Assembly (NCBI GenBank): GCA_009741485.1
Contig: CM019214.1
Span: forward strand, 52,407,310-52,471,309
Length of the DNA stretch: 64,000 nt
From: Malurus cyaneus samueli
Lineage: Eukaryota; Chordata; Aves; Passeriformes; Maluridae
Reading direction: 5' to 3'
The notes below the pieces were generated by a model that saw only the letters and a list, made by a program, of their open reading frames with translations, did no database searches and was not told where the DNA came from. A program made the position numbers and the translations under genes. Every line of letters begins with the position of its first letter. Within the stretch, counting starts at the first letter, position 1. This document shows positions 31,801 through 48,639 of this stretch, one piece after another.

Positions 31801-34800
31801 AGCAAAGGCGTCAATCACCTCCATCCCCTCAGCTTCAGAGGGGTTGCACCCATCTGCATCAGCTAGGAAATTTACACGTCACTTCTCTCTGCTCACTGAA
31901 ATTAATACATAGCCCAACATCTTCAATTACTGCCAAGAAAATACAGAAGAGTGTCTGCCACACCATTAGAACTATTAGGTGACCCTGTTCACTTCAATTA
32001 ACCTAAAAATATAAAATAGACAGCAAGATTAAAATTCAAACAGCAAGGTAATTGACCCTACAATAGATGGAGAACTGCCTTAAGCATAACCAGAAAGGTT
32101 TCAATTGAAAGATAAACTGAAGAAGAGTGAAAAGAAAGATGTGATCCAGCCCACAGAGATAAAACAAACAAGTATTGCCTCAACACTATAACTGCTCATG
32201 GAAAACAGGAACAATTCCAAGCAAAGATCTTATCATAGGAGGTTACATTTAAATTTTATTCTCCTTAAAGCTAGCATGCTTAATCCACAGAAACAAGGTT
32301 TGTAATAAGCGCAGTTCATCATAAATATTATAAAAGTTTTACCTACTTAGTGGTAGACCAGAGGAATGTTGAGAAGCTTGTCCAAGTTCTCACAGTGGCT
32401 CACAGAAGAACCACCTGCTGGAGACCGCCTCTGCGCTTACAAGAAACTTTAAGGATTTATGCCAAGGTGAATTCTTAACTTCCACCATGAAACACTTAAA
32501 ACAGTCATTTTCACTAGAAAAGAAACAGGCTGGTGAGCACAGCAAGGCGAAAAGAAAATACCTCAACATTCAAGTGATTTTCCAGCCTGAAAGACCAAGC
32601 AGTCTTTGGATTATTTCATTGCCTTGGACTGCTTTGGCAGAAGTCTCTCACAAAACTTTTAGCCTTGTTATGACATATCCTAATGTTGATACATTCCAAA
32701 AAACAAATGAAAGCTTTGCTGAAACTCAGGATATAATGTAATAAGAGAAATTTACATGAGCAGGAATAAACGAGGGCAGGATAAAAAAATCTTAGTAAGA
32801 GAACGGGAATGAGTTAAAACTCTAAAATAGGTTAACAAAATTTTTACTTCTTTTGGCTCACAGCTCTTCTCTGCATGAACTTATTCATATGCTGACTTTA
32901 CAGTCAAAAATCAATTTTTACTGCTTTTTATTTCCATGTGCACTTTACTGCCTAAGAGCTGACAACTAAACTGGTTTAATTTTTGGCTAATGCACCATGG
33001 ACAAAATCACTAAGCAAATTCTATCAATAAGCCATTTCAGAAATCACACTTTGGTACATTATAAAGGTTTTCTGACTATACATTTAATAGTTCTCCAGAA
33101 CCTCAGTGTTAACCACTGACTTAGAGCCAAGCAGAAGATTTCAAAATACCTAGAAAATGCCCTTGCAAGGCATATGGCTAAAAGAGGAAAACACCCTTCA
33201 GTTCACAAGTACAAAGTCTTTAGTATCTGAAAGAAGAATGCCATTCTTACTGAATCACTTTTAAAATCTGGATTAATTATGTGTACGTATTTACACAGGT
33301 ATGTTACTGAGCATACTGCAAAACAAAACACAGGAAAATCAGATTACAGCAAGTTTGTTGTACTACGAAAACCAAATTATTAGATTCTTATAAAAGTCGT
33401 ACATCTGGCTGCAAAATTAAGGAATAAACAAACATTGTGAAACCAACTTCTAAAAAGTTAAGAGTAAGAAGGATGACATTTGCTTATTATGTATTACTTG
33501 TAAAGGTACAGGTGCTAAAAGAAAATATTTAGAAATATCAGACTTTATTAAGTCTAACTGAATTATTAATTAAAGCAATTTTACCATAGAATTACTGCAA
33601 TGTAAACACAAGTCTATTCTGTACCTAACCATACTGCTCCAGTTAGATGTTTTATTTATGGCATATCATTTCTCAGAAACTTTTCACAGAGCTCAGGAAA
33701 TTCACGAGCCAATCGCCATGAGCAGAACATATGGATCAGTGTAACTCATTGTCAACATAATCTGGTGACATATGTCACTTGCTGCGACTTCTGGAGAGAG
33801 AGACTGAATTGACACGCATAGAATGATTTAAATTTGAAACCTTTATTGTCTATTTAATTTAAATAAATCCTTGCAAGAGAAAAATAGGTCCTCCATTCCT
33901 CTTGCCTGTTTCTACACCCACATTACAGGCCTGACTCAACTATCCATACTCAGATGTGCCTGCCCACCTGAGAGGCCCTTAGGGAGGCCAAGGTATCATT
34001 AAAGGAGGGTAGAAGCAGCAAAAGACCTTTGGAAAAAGGTCTGCATGAGCCCTGAACAGAAACAAAGGTAACAGGGTATCTCAAATTGCATTAGACACCT
34101 ATGTGGGGCAACCCAACCAGAGCTTCTACATCAGACTGAGCTCCATTGCTGGATGTCCAACACCACACAGATGTACTTTCAGGAGAGCAGATGGGGTTTG
34201 AGTGCCAAGCACCCATTACTGTCAGTGAATTCGAGATAGTTACTAAATGCATTCTACAGTCAACACCTAAGTCTTGGCATCTGAGTAGCTCCCGATTCCT
34301 CTCACTTTATAGACAAAACACCCATTTATGTTTAAGCATGGACACTCAGCTCACCCTACAGACACCTGGACTCAGATACCAAATTAACAAGGCAAATTCC
34401 TCCCAAAAACTAGGTGGGGTGATCATCAATATACAAACCACAGTTTGGCCCACGTAACTTGAGGTGAAAAAGCCCAACTAAATATTTCCAGAACAATAAT
34501 CATTGGAGCATCTTTTATAGCCAATGAAAAGAGGCAGATGCCTTCAGAGGCTGATTCAGTTAAAATGCTTTGTTTTGGATAAGACTTATCTTCAGCTACC
34601 CCTATCCTCCAAAGCATATACATGCTCAATCTCTCTTAATGACAGCTGTAGCTAACTTATACAGCCATATGTTCATGCTGTCATTAGCTTTATTCCTTTT
34701 TCTGTCATCTTCCTGTATCGTTCATTTTCTTCTTTCCTAGTGAGTTATAAACCTTAATATCCTCCCTTAATTGCTTTCTTCAACAACGCTTAATACAGTC

Positions 34801-35307
34801 TTAATGAGATCCCAGATGGTAAGAAAGTAAGAAAAATGCTGTCTGATATTTATTTAAAACAAAAGTCAGCACACACAGCTATAACTCCAAAAGTTCACAG
34901 GCACTGAAAGCCAACAGACTCATTCCAGTACCTGAGATAACCCAGAGGCAAACACAACAGTGTTACAGTCAAATTAGAGCTCTTCTTGGTGTGTCCTACA
35001 CTTAGCAAAGTTCTGACACTACATTATATGTTGACAAATACGCCTTTAAAGATTTATAACCCCATAGTAATCTTGACTTTACAGCAAACAAGCAGCACCT
35101 TTTTTCAAACCTTTTTCAAACAGATATGAAAATAGTGAAGTAAGCACCAATATTTACTTGCGAGGAAGTTCTCTATTTTGAGCCATGGATGAAAATTGCC
35201 ATGTTAGAACGACAAATTGTACAGGACAAAGAATGGTAACAAAGGAGGCAAACACCTTAAAACTGCATGATCAGAAAAGAAAAACATCAAACATATGTTA
35301 GTATTTA

Positions 35308-38706
<3,399 letters not shown>

Positions 38707-39105
38707 CATGTATCCTCGTCCTCTCCGCAGCCGTCCTCCAGCTCCAGCACCGCCACCTCGTCCAGCACCGTGGCCGCCGCCCCGGGAGCGCCGCCGCCTT
38801 CCTGCCCTCCGCTGCAGCCGCCGCCGCCCGGCGAGGCTTGAAGTAAGCGAGGGCTCCGGCGGGCACAGCAGGGTGGCACCGGCTGGGCATGACGGCGGGC
38901 CCGCGGGGGGGACTGGCGGGGCGCAGCCCGCCCGGGCCGGGCGCGGGGCCAGCAGCAGGTGGGCTGGCGGGCCGGTGGCCACCGGCGCGCGGCGCGCTCC
39001 GAGCTGCTCGTTCTGCTCTCCGCTTCCGCACCCCTCCTCAGCTTCTTCACCTCGGCTCGGCGCTGACGGCAGAGCCGGCGCCGCTCCCTTCACCTCCGCC
39101 ATCAT
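38707..39105 (-). CDS. SLAIN1: SLAIN1 exon 1, coding part, frame disrupted
   Basis: First coding exon. The start is taken at the double ATG (39105 and 39102; MMAEV), which matches the human SLAIN1 start as I recall it and sits in a CpG island. The exon ends at a GT donor (38706-38705) after GEDEDT plus TG; the next exon supplies G, giving Trp and continuing LYVLPTK. Conserved pieces are visible but in different frames: MMAEV (39105), EVKKL (39053-39039), QNEQL (39015-39001), YFKP (38845 onward) and TVLDEV (38771-38754). The EVKKL to QNEQL span should be one N-terminal coiled coil but is 4 nt shorter than the human spacing implies. No single open frame runs through the exon, so a protein cannot be read directly. 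The likely cause is missing bases in GC-rich sequence; real loss of the long isoform is the alternative. Confidence 0.8.
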
Positions 39106-39489
39106 CGCCGGCTCAGCAAGGCAGCCTCCATCCTGCCGGCCCGCTGCCGCGCCGGCACCTGCTCCGCCGCGCCGCCGGAGGGCAGCGCCCGGCCCCCGGG
39201 GGAGGCGGAGCGCCGGGGAGCGCCGCTGGCAGCGCCGAGGCCCGGCCTTGCGCCGCTGTGTCGCCCGCCCGGCCCTGCTGGCCGCCCTCCTGCGCTCCCG
39301 TTAACGGCGGCGAGGGGGGATCCCCTCCCACCCCGGCAGCCCGAGCGCCGCGCACACGCACTCGGCAGGAACAAAGAGCCGCCGGGCGCCCCCGCCACCC
39401 AGCCCCGGGGAAGGGCGGCGGGGGCCACCTCCGAGGGGAGCCCCGGGTGCTTAAACAAAAGTGCCTTCCTCCCGGTGCACCCACCGCGT

Positions 39490-39514
39490 CCCGCCCCGCC
39501 CCGCCCCGCCCGCG
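39490..39514. promoter_or_regulatory. Tandem GC boxes (SP1/KLF-type sites)
   Basis: Four near-perfect head-to-tail repeats of CCCGC/CCCCG, period 5, immediately upstream of SLAIN1 within the CpG island. They match the GC-box consensus bound by SP1/KLF factors. Function is inferred from the motif and position. Confidence 0.55.
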
Positions 39515-40189
39515 GGCTGGATCCGGCCCAGGGCGCCGCGCCTCTCGTGAGCCGTGTAATTAGAGCCTGGTGGTGTCAGGGTTGTAATTATGCAGATTGA
39601 GAGTGTGAGGGGAATGGGAATCACAAATAGAGGCTTTGTTGGGCTTGAAAGGAGCTAATTCAGCCAAAAGCCGCCGTTTGTGGCTTTGAAACGTGCTGAT
39701 TCTGGGAGTTTTGGCTCAAAGCGGGGAAAGCGACGTGTTCTTGAAGTTGCGTTGGTGGCGAAGCAAAGACTGAACCGAGCATTGTAGAAAGCTACGTAAC
39801 TATATATTGGTTGTGTACAGGAGAACGCCTGAGGTGAAAGATGCCTTCGTATTGAAATTCCTTCCTTAAGACAATACAAATGCATAGGTGGGCTTTTAGC
39901 TTGCTCTCTCTTGAGAGAGAGAGGGAGAGAATAATGTTCGTTCACGGTAGTGTTTTTACGTTATCTTTCATTGCCCAGCACTGAAAGAAGCCATTGCTAA
40001 TGTCCCTTCCTGTCACCTAGGAGGTGAACAGAGATTCAGTGTTGCCCAAGACAGCTCAGCCATCACACAATCCTCGCTGAGTTAATTTCCTCCAGCTACA
40101 GCTATAGGGGGTCAAACTTCTAAATCACAGTCTTAAGTCACCTATGGCTCTGGTAAGAAATTGGGGACAAATCTGCATGATGTCAGGGG

Positions 40190-40405
40190 AGAATTAGATT
40201 AGATATTATTAAATATTTCTTCACCAAAAGTGCTGTCAAGCATTATAGGAGGCTGCTCGGGAAGTGGTTGAGTCGCCATCCTGGAAGTATTTAAAAGATG
40301 TGTAGATGTGGCACTTGGATACAGTTTGGTGAGGAATTGGCAGTGCTGGAATAACAGACTCATTGATCTTAGATGTCTTTGCCAGCCTAAATGATTCTAA
40401 GTGTG
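40190..40405 (+). mobile_element. CR1 LINE fragment, diverged
   Basis: Recognisable CR1 3' features: GTCGCCATCCTGGAAGTATT, then a TAGATGTGGCACTTGGATAC-type stretch, and a degraded end near AAATGATTCTAAGTG. It lies about 1 kb upstream of the SLAIN1 start, in antisense orientation to that gene. Confidence 0.75.
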
Positions 40406-41214
40406 TAAGTTGCTCGGGTACCCACTAGTAATAGCTGTTGGTCCGTCACTACTAAGTCATGAGCATCAGCTTTAGGCAGAGCGGTGGCTGTGAAGAGGAA
40501 CAGGCACTGATTCTCTGTTCAAGGCATTAGTGAACTTTGAAATAATCCAGCTTGTCACAATTTCTTCTCTTTTGTTTATAATCTAGAAACTTTTTTTCTG
40601 CACGTTCACAGACAGCAGCACTATTGTTTATCAGTTTTTCAAGCACCCTTGCAGTATAAATAATAACAACCAGTCCTATAAGAATGACTGGAAAGGAAGC
40701 TAGAGTGGAGCACAAAGCACTGACTTCCAGATGATATAACTTTTGTCAGGGAGGAGAATAAATACCCTCAGTGCACTACTTTGCAACCAGATAGCACTTA
40801 ATCCAAAACTTTTGTTGTGTCTCCTCTGTCCCTTTGGAAGAAAAAAGTGGAAAAATCTTGAGAGTAAAAACCATCTGGCCCCAGTTCTGTCATGTTTTAT
40901 TAGAGTCCAGTTTTCACTACTACAGGTAGCTGTAATGTTTATTCCCACAAGTAAAAGGAGAATTGAGCTTCTACGTCTTTTGTCCCAGACAAAATGCATC
41001 TTTCAGTTTGTTATCACTAATAATGAAGTGCATTGTGAATACAGTAAGATTGCAAAATTATATAAAAAAGATGAATTGGCAGCATATGTAACATTGAGTT
41101 TATTATACATCACTAGTATGCAATGAAGGAAAAAAGAATAGGAGATGTTTATGAGAATATTGGTGCTGGAGGTTACAGTGAGGCAGTGGAGGTTCCGTTA
41201 TGTATTATAATTTA

Positions 41215-41395
41215 GGAGTTTTTTTACTGAAAGAGTAATTAGACATTGGAATGCCTGGGTGAGTGGTGGAGTCACTGTGTCTGGAAGCATTCAAGAGGTG
41301 TCCAGAAATGGCACTTGGGGGTGATTTTAGTAGTGCCAGGTTGATGGCTGGACCAGATTATCTTGAGTCTCTTCCAAATTGGATGATTCTGTGAA
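41215..41395 (+). mobile_element. CR1 LINE fragment, diverged
   Basis: CR1 3' signature: GTGGTGGAGTCACTGTGTCTG, CCAGAAATGGCACTTGGGGG, GATGGCTGGACCAGATTATC and an ending GGATGATTCTGTGAAA. Same orientation as the copy 1 kb away. Confidence 0.8.
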
Positions 41396-43054
41396 ATACT
41401 CAAAAAAGATTCAAAATGGAGGAATTACTTTTTTTTAATTTTTTTTTTTTAACCAGGGAAGCAAAGTGATTTAGTGGATCAACAAAGAAAACCCAGTAAA
41501 TGGATATCTGATGTTTTCATTTGTCTGAACAGGAATGTGTCAGTGTGGTCTGGATTTTGCATCATTAAAAATATCTTGATGCAGACACCAGTTTGGAGAT
41601 ACATCAGGGGACCAATCTGAAGACACGGTAGCGCATATAGCATCATAGCACAGGATCTTAAGAGTCACCATGGGAATGCTTGTCCTCAGTTAGGAGTACA
41701 AGTAGTTGCAAATTTTCAATATGCCCTCTACTGTTTGTGCCACCTATGCAAATGTTGAATGCAGATGTTCGTTTCAGAACTCAGTTGCCAAAGAGCAAAA
41801 GCTTAGGACTGGCTATCGTGCTTTAGCATGGGTACAGACACCTTTTCAGACAGATGAATCGATCATAGACATCTCATCCCCAAGACAATGGTCCAGAGCT
41901 TGTCTCTTTCTTGACTGGGACTGCTTTAAACCTGATTCCTATCCAGTGGTAAGGGTAGAAAGAAGCTTAAAGTTGTGTATACTTCAATTACTTCAATGCT
42001 CACAGGCAGTGTGAGAGATCCTGTCTTTTTTCCAAGCATTTTCTGTACAAGTGGATCTAGTAAAGGGTCAAAATGCATTTTGCTGTGTTTTATTTGTTGC
42101 TCTATTTTAAGTGTACTTATAATTCCACTAATGATATAGCTTCACACAGAGGTGCTGGCAAATAAAATACATGTTAATGGACACACTGTCCTATAGTTTT
42201 CATGCTGGTCTGTTTACTGCAAAGATTATTTGAACATTTTAGTTATTTAAACAGTTAACCTAATAATTGTTTGGGTTTTAAGGCATAAATTATTCTCCTC
42301 CCAATATTGACATTACTAAATAATTGTTAATGAGTTCCATTCAGTATCCCAGCAATAGATGATGTGTTTGATCCACCCAGAACTTCATCAGCATTTTACA
42401 AACCACACTGAAGACTTGATGGTTCCTTTCTTTTTTTTTCAAGGCATTGATAAAATGTGTTTTACACCAACCCCAAACATCCCAATGTGCCTATGAAACC
42501 TGTTACTCCTGGACTTCAGGAATAATACGCCCTAAATTAGTAGAAATCTACTATAGGATGCTACTTACAGAGTATCATATAGTAGGAATTTCTGAATAAA
42601 CGTAGTTACTAATAGGCTGCCAATGCAGAGAACAAAGAAGCAGGAAGTCCGCAAATCCCATCTGCTGTTTTCTGGTAATAAGCTTGTTGCTTTATGCTGC
42701 AATAGCTGCAGGCTGGATCTGCCTTTCAGGCAAGCCAGTCAAGAATTAATTGCAGTAATCCAGTCTGGGCTATACAAAAGATGTGTAACAATAAGGTCAG
42801 AGCACGGGCTGTAAACTCCAAGTCTAGTGAGATTATTTTAAAGTGCAGTTCCAGTCTGAAAAATGACTGTGAAAGTAGTTTCATAAAAAAAGAGCCACTA
42901 TCATGCCATCTAATCCGGTATTCTCCCTTTAGCAAGGGCTGATAGTAGCTTTGTAAGGAAAATATCTCAGAAACAAGAAAAATATTGAGGGATATTTTCC
43001 ATCTTTTAGAAGTCATTGAATCAGGACATCTGGATCATTTATTTTTGATAGCAA

Positions 43055-43460
43055 CCAATGTGTAATAATATTCCATTTGCTGAGACCCATTTTTAAACCA
43101 TTTAAACATTAGGGCTCTGCAGCACCCTGTGGCAATTAGAGCTGCAATTTAATAATGTATTGTTAGAAAAACTACTTATTATCTACTTCAAATCTGCTGC
43201 TTAGTAATTTAATTGGGTGTCCCTTAGTTCTGGTTTTCTGAGAAAGACAGAATTGATTAATCATTCTCTATTCAGCTTCTCTTTGTCATTCATCACTAAA
43301 TAAAACTCAGATACTTCTCTTCCCAGCTGACAAGCCCTAATTTATATAGCCTTATCCCCACAGAAGTCGGGCCAGATCTTCCATTGTGTCCTGTCTCGCT
43401 CCATAACAAAAATGGAATTATCTAATCCATTGTTTCTTTCTATTCTCACTCCATGTTTTC
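43055..43460 (-). mobile_element. Old CR1/L3-type LINE relic
   Basis: On the plus strand the order AATTTAATTGGGTGTCCCTT, GTTCTGGTTTTCTGAGAAAG, a CTCTATTCAGCTTCTCTTTG-type stretch, CATTCATCACTAAATAAA, ACTTCTCTTCCCAGCTGACA and AGCCTTATCCCCACAGAAG matches the reverse complement of ancient amniote CR1/L3-like elements as I remember them. It is highly diverged, so it is older than the other CR1 copies here. Confidence 0.6.
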
Positions 43461-46400
43461 TTATAAAGCCAAATGTAGTTAGTTAAAGAAATCAGCTTCA
43501 CCAAAAACATATTGGCTTATTCAGAAACACTCACATATTCATGAGCATGCCCTGCTTTAAAAAATCTCTAATATATCATACATATCCAGATGCTTCTGTG
43601 TTTCCTTATTTGTTCTAATTTGTACCTGATAAAAAAATCAGACTAACTTAAATGTAGTTCCTCAGAGCAGTTTTCATGTTTTATTTCAAGGCTGGTGTCC
43701 CAGCTGATGTTTTCAGTTTGGCACCAAGCCTGCTTTGAATGGTGGAGCAGATTTTTGTGAGAACTTCAGCTATGTTACACTTGAAGTGCCATAGAGTTTT
43801 TGCATAGATACTACCTTGACCTAGCAGTTTGTTATTGTTAAATTTATACATTTACTCTGCATTATTTGAGTGATTAAGCATTTTCCTGAAGTTGCAGCCT
43901 GAATACTTCATTCTCATATAGGTGCCTTGCAAATGTTTTGACTTCCTAGCTGTTGCCAGTTTCATGCTAATTGACTTTCTCTTTTTAATACAGTTTCTAT
44001 CACTGAACTCCCATGACTCCTTCAGGCTTTTCCCTAATTTAATTAATATTAAATTGAAGTACATTGTAATCCCCATTGGAATGGATTTACTATAGGAACA
44101 AATCCAAAACTGCATGATTTTGGTGAGCTCAAATTGCTCCAGAAAACTAGTGCTTATGGTGTCCAAGAGTACTGTTTGTGATTTAAGCTTAGGGTCTGCT
44201 AGTTTGTAGATCCATCTAGACAGAATTATCTGTGACAGCTCTAGTTCAATGGATTTTATTTGACTGTTGTCAAATCAGTCTGACTTTCAAATGCTTTAGT
44301 GCCTCCCTCCCCCGCCACTTCCCATTCCTTCCCTTTCTTATAAACAGAAAACATAAACCTGAATCTTGCAAATCAGGATGGGTTTCTTTCTAATGAGTCT
44401 TCATCGATAACGAAGACTAATTAGACTTTCAAAGAAGTTTGATTATTTACACTGTCTCCAGTATACAAGTATATTGGAGAGTATAATTTGGTTTACTACT
44501 GATGAATGAGAAAGAGAAGGTTAAGGGGAGATGTAGTCTTCAAGGTTGTTAATAAACAAGCTGGTAATGTAAGAGTAAAGTTTTTGAAAGGCTGTTTGAG
44601 TGTGAAGTGCTGAAGATCATAATGACAGAACTACAGCTTCTCTCCAGGAGGCTAAAAATCCAGGACACACCTTCTGCCAAGACTTCAGATTTCAGATTGG
44701 CTCATCTTCAGGCAACAGTGGTAGTTGACAGAGGAAAAATGCCATATTTCATGGTGACATACATATACCAAAGGGTTCAACTAATTCTGGTTATGATTTT
44801 TTTTTCCTTTTATTCATCTTCTGTCATCTTTACTTTTGTCCCTTTGCATATAGTTGGGAAAGAGTTTCAAGAAATTCACCAACTTCGCAAAAAAGTGGAA
44901 AACAATTGCTATCCAAGTTAACAAGTCCATCATGTGGATAAGTGATTTTTAAAGTTTGCAAAATATTAGTAAGTATAGGGCAACAGACTCAAGCCCTATG
45001 ATGCTGCAAAGTGGTTTAGAAGTTATAATTAAAAAATATAGCAATATATGTAACATTGGTTGTTTGATGTATGTAGGAAAAATAAAATAATACAAAACCC
45101 CCTCTGTCCAGCAGTAAATGTGTTTGAGAAGGCACATCTGTGTGGCACCATGTCAAAAGAACATGGACAATTTGCAGTGGCTTGAATGGTTTTTCTGATG
45201 TCAAAAATTGGATGTGTTATATTTTCAGATAGGGAATGGTTTAAAAAATAATTACCTGAACTTTCATCCAGGTTCAGTTTGGTCAAACAAAAATCTTTGC
45301 TGAATATCAAGAAAAGCCTATGTAATTTATATTTATCATTCAGTTTTTACTGTCAGATGGGATGGGAAAAAAATCATAGCATGTAAAAACTTGTCTTTGC
45401 ACAATCTGTAACATACTCAATCACAAAAGATACAATAAAATGGCAAAGAAAACTAGAGGGCAATTGAGTTAGAAAACCTAAGTCCAAACTTTTTTTTCTA
45501 GGCCCTCTGTTCCATGAACTGTATAATTTGCAGAGTACTTGAGATTTTTCCTGCAACATCACTAGACTGACGTAAAACCCCTTGCCATTCCTCCGGTTGT
45601 GTTTAAACTCCTGGGCCCAGACAGTGATGGATCTATCACACAGGTGGTGATGGATCTATCCATCTTTCTCCCTCTGGCTCCCTTTTCTCTATCCTGGAGA
45701 TGTGCATTCAGTGTCAGACACACTTCCAGAGCTGAGGGAGAGCTGGTCTAAAATCAGCCCCATCTGAAAAAATTTGAAAACAGAAGAAATGCAGTACAGC
45801 AATGGTATTTCTTGAGTACATTCTCTGGATTGATGAAGGGTATATGAATTGTGGTATTAAAAAAAGAGTGTGTTCTCAGTTAGATCTTTTCCTTGAGTTT
45901 GTTCCAATTACATTATGAGAAGCAAAGCCCCTGCTATCTCCACTCCCTGTTTCATTTATGTTGCTTTTGAAGAGATTGTGATCCTGAGTTGGAGGGCAGA
46001 CTGTTTTTATATGGTCCTGGTGGTCTCTGAATTAAAACCCAGAAACCACAGTTCTCAAAGCATATGCCCTCCTCTGACTGAGTATCTGGGATGTCTCTCA
46101 GTATAGTGTAAGAGGCAGAAAAAATATTGCTCCTTCCTGGCTTTCCTCATTCAGCTTGCCAGATGTCAGTCATGTCAAAACTGGTATGCTTGCTCCCAGA
46201 CAGAATTTTGCTGTGAAAAAACATGTTTCACTACAAAAGGCTTAACTGTTACATATGTCCCTTGGGTAAATGGATAAAATCAATGCTTAAATGCATTATC
46301 AGCCATACAATTCTGTAGATACCCTAAATATTGTTAAATATTTGGCTGTTTGGAATTACAGTGCTACAAATATGGTTAGCTGGATTCTCATTCTTAATTC

Positions 46401-47254
46401 CAAGATTTGAACTACATACAGACATAGTATAATTGAAAGTTCTGTGGGTGGCATCTCCCTGGAGGATCCAGAAGATAGGAAGATAGACCAGTGTTTTCTG
46501 AAATATTAATTTTGCGGTCAAGTTTGACTATTAATTTCAATGGCACCATTATTTACAACAACAGTAATACTTTTAAAATTCCTTAATTGACTTATTTGCA
46601 TAATGCTTTCATCTTTTTCTTAATATTTTCTCCCTTTTATGCTTCTTTTAGTATTTGAACATGCGGAAAAATGGCTTGAATGCCAGAAAAGTTTGTTCTT
46701 TCTTTCCAGAAATGATTGTGTCTTCTTTTTTTCCTGAGTAGGTAGTTTTAAAATGTTGGCTGCCCATTGTTTTGACCGCAGTAGCTGTCTAAGCTCCCTA
46801 AACAGATGTCTGAGGACTACAATGCCAAGATTCAGACAAGTGCTTTTGGCATGATTATATTCAGATATTGATTCTAACAGGACAAAACCAGTCCCTTTTA
46901 AGTCTTGGCACAGCCTACAAGACTGTAGCTGTCAATTTATAACTGACACAGTTATAAAAAAAAAATGAGAAAAAATATTCCATTTCCAAGCAGCTTGCTT
47001 GGAAAGGGAGGAGAACTCTGAATATTTCTTGGGTCATTTATACAGGTGCAGCAGTACCACCCAGAGGCCACTGCCGTGCTGGATACTGCACAAGCAGGAG
47101 AGAGTTCCTGTCCAAAAAAATGCTCAGAGGTTGGAAACACAAAGAAGATACTGAGACTTAGAAGAGATCATTGTATGAAGATGCATTTCTAACAGTCTTC
47201 AGATGAAACCCCCCAAAGTTCCACTCCTATTCAAGCCAAACCTGAGTGTAGACA

Positions 47255-47400
47255 ACCTCTCTAATTATTCACATTGCTTTTAATTATTAATTAGACCACT
47301 TGGATGAGATGGTTGAAATTCCACAATTTGGTCTTTGCTTCCAGTACTATGTATTTGTTATTCAGCTGTCATTCTTGAGTTATCAATAAGCATATTATGA
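47255..47400. promoter_or_regulatory. Candidate conserved noncoding / homeodomain-site cluster
   Basis: Intergenic stretch with several TAATTA or ATTAAT cores (around 47262-47295) followed by non-repetitive sequence. Homeodomain proteins bind TAATTA, but such sites are common in AT-rich DNA. Conservation is guessed from its non-repetitive look only. Confidence 0.2.
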
Positions 47401-48639
47401 ATGTGCAAGCAGTGTGGCTATCGAGTGGAACATGGACCACAAGGATCCACTCTGCACTGAGCAGGGAACACAGCAGAAAGACAGCTGGGAATGTTTTGTT
47501 TATTCCATGCACTTTGCTGTCCCACTGTGTTACAGACCTGCCTAGTTATTTTGGGGGAGAAATTGAAGTTGGCACTCGCACTTTCTGGGCCCAGTTCATC
47601 TGTTCAGAGGAGAACACCATCTCCATGGTTATCAAAGGTGATAGTTACTGAGATGTTCAAGGTCTGATTTTAGCAGAGTGTGCCAAGCATATTTTGAAAA
47701 TATCTGCAGATTCTCCTCCCTGAAATGCAAGGAATGTTTGTAAGGCCTAGATTTACTGAAGCAGGATATTAGAGCTGACTTGCTCAGGCCAGGCAAAGCA
47801 CAAAACAGAAGAAAAGGCCTTTGAAGTCAAAGAAAAAAATACCTGATTAGTTTAAGAACTCAGTTGTTCTGCATCAATTAAGCATCTAAGCAGACCTATT
47901 TTGGACAACAATTTCAGACTTCTGCATATCAAACCTACCTAAGTAGTAAGTCTCTTTATCATTTGTCTTTGTGTAATGATGGATGTCTCTGCTTCAGTGA
48001 ATAAAAATGAGGTGTTTTGGTACAGCAGAAGGAAGAAAAGGAGGCATTTCTACCTCATAGTCTGGCATCAACTAGAATGAAAGCTGAAACCACCTCTTGG
48101 TGTAACAGAATAGCTACAATGAGCAATATAAAAGTATGATTAGAAAGCAAAACCAACCAAGAGAGTGGATACTTTTCATTCTAAACAACACGATTATGTA
48201 AAACATGAAATATCAAGGAATGCAAGCAGCGTAGCAGAGTTCTGACATTATTCTGAGTAAATAAACCAAATGCATGAACCCGTCCCAGCACTACACATGA
48301 CTGTATTTAAATAAACAAGGAATAGAGGTGACCTGTGGATTAAATGCAAGTTCCATTTGATGTAGTACTTTACAAACCTAGCTAAGGAGACTGTGAAGTA
48401 ACAGCGTATGTCTTGCCTAACTCACAGTGATGTTTATTGCAAGAGAAAGAGGAGAAGTCAGTGTTACAGATGTTTGTCACTGTGTCAAGCCCTGTTAGGG
48501 AAGGATTCTGAGGTTGAGCATTCTGTGAGAATCTATACAGGATACAACAGAATATATTAACAGCAAAGATGTTCTTATGACATTGCTTGTTCTTGAAATA
48601 TCAGTAGCTTTGAAACAATCTACATATTTAAATGCGTCA

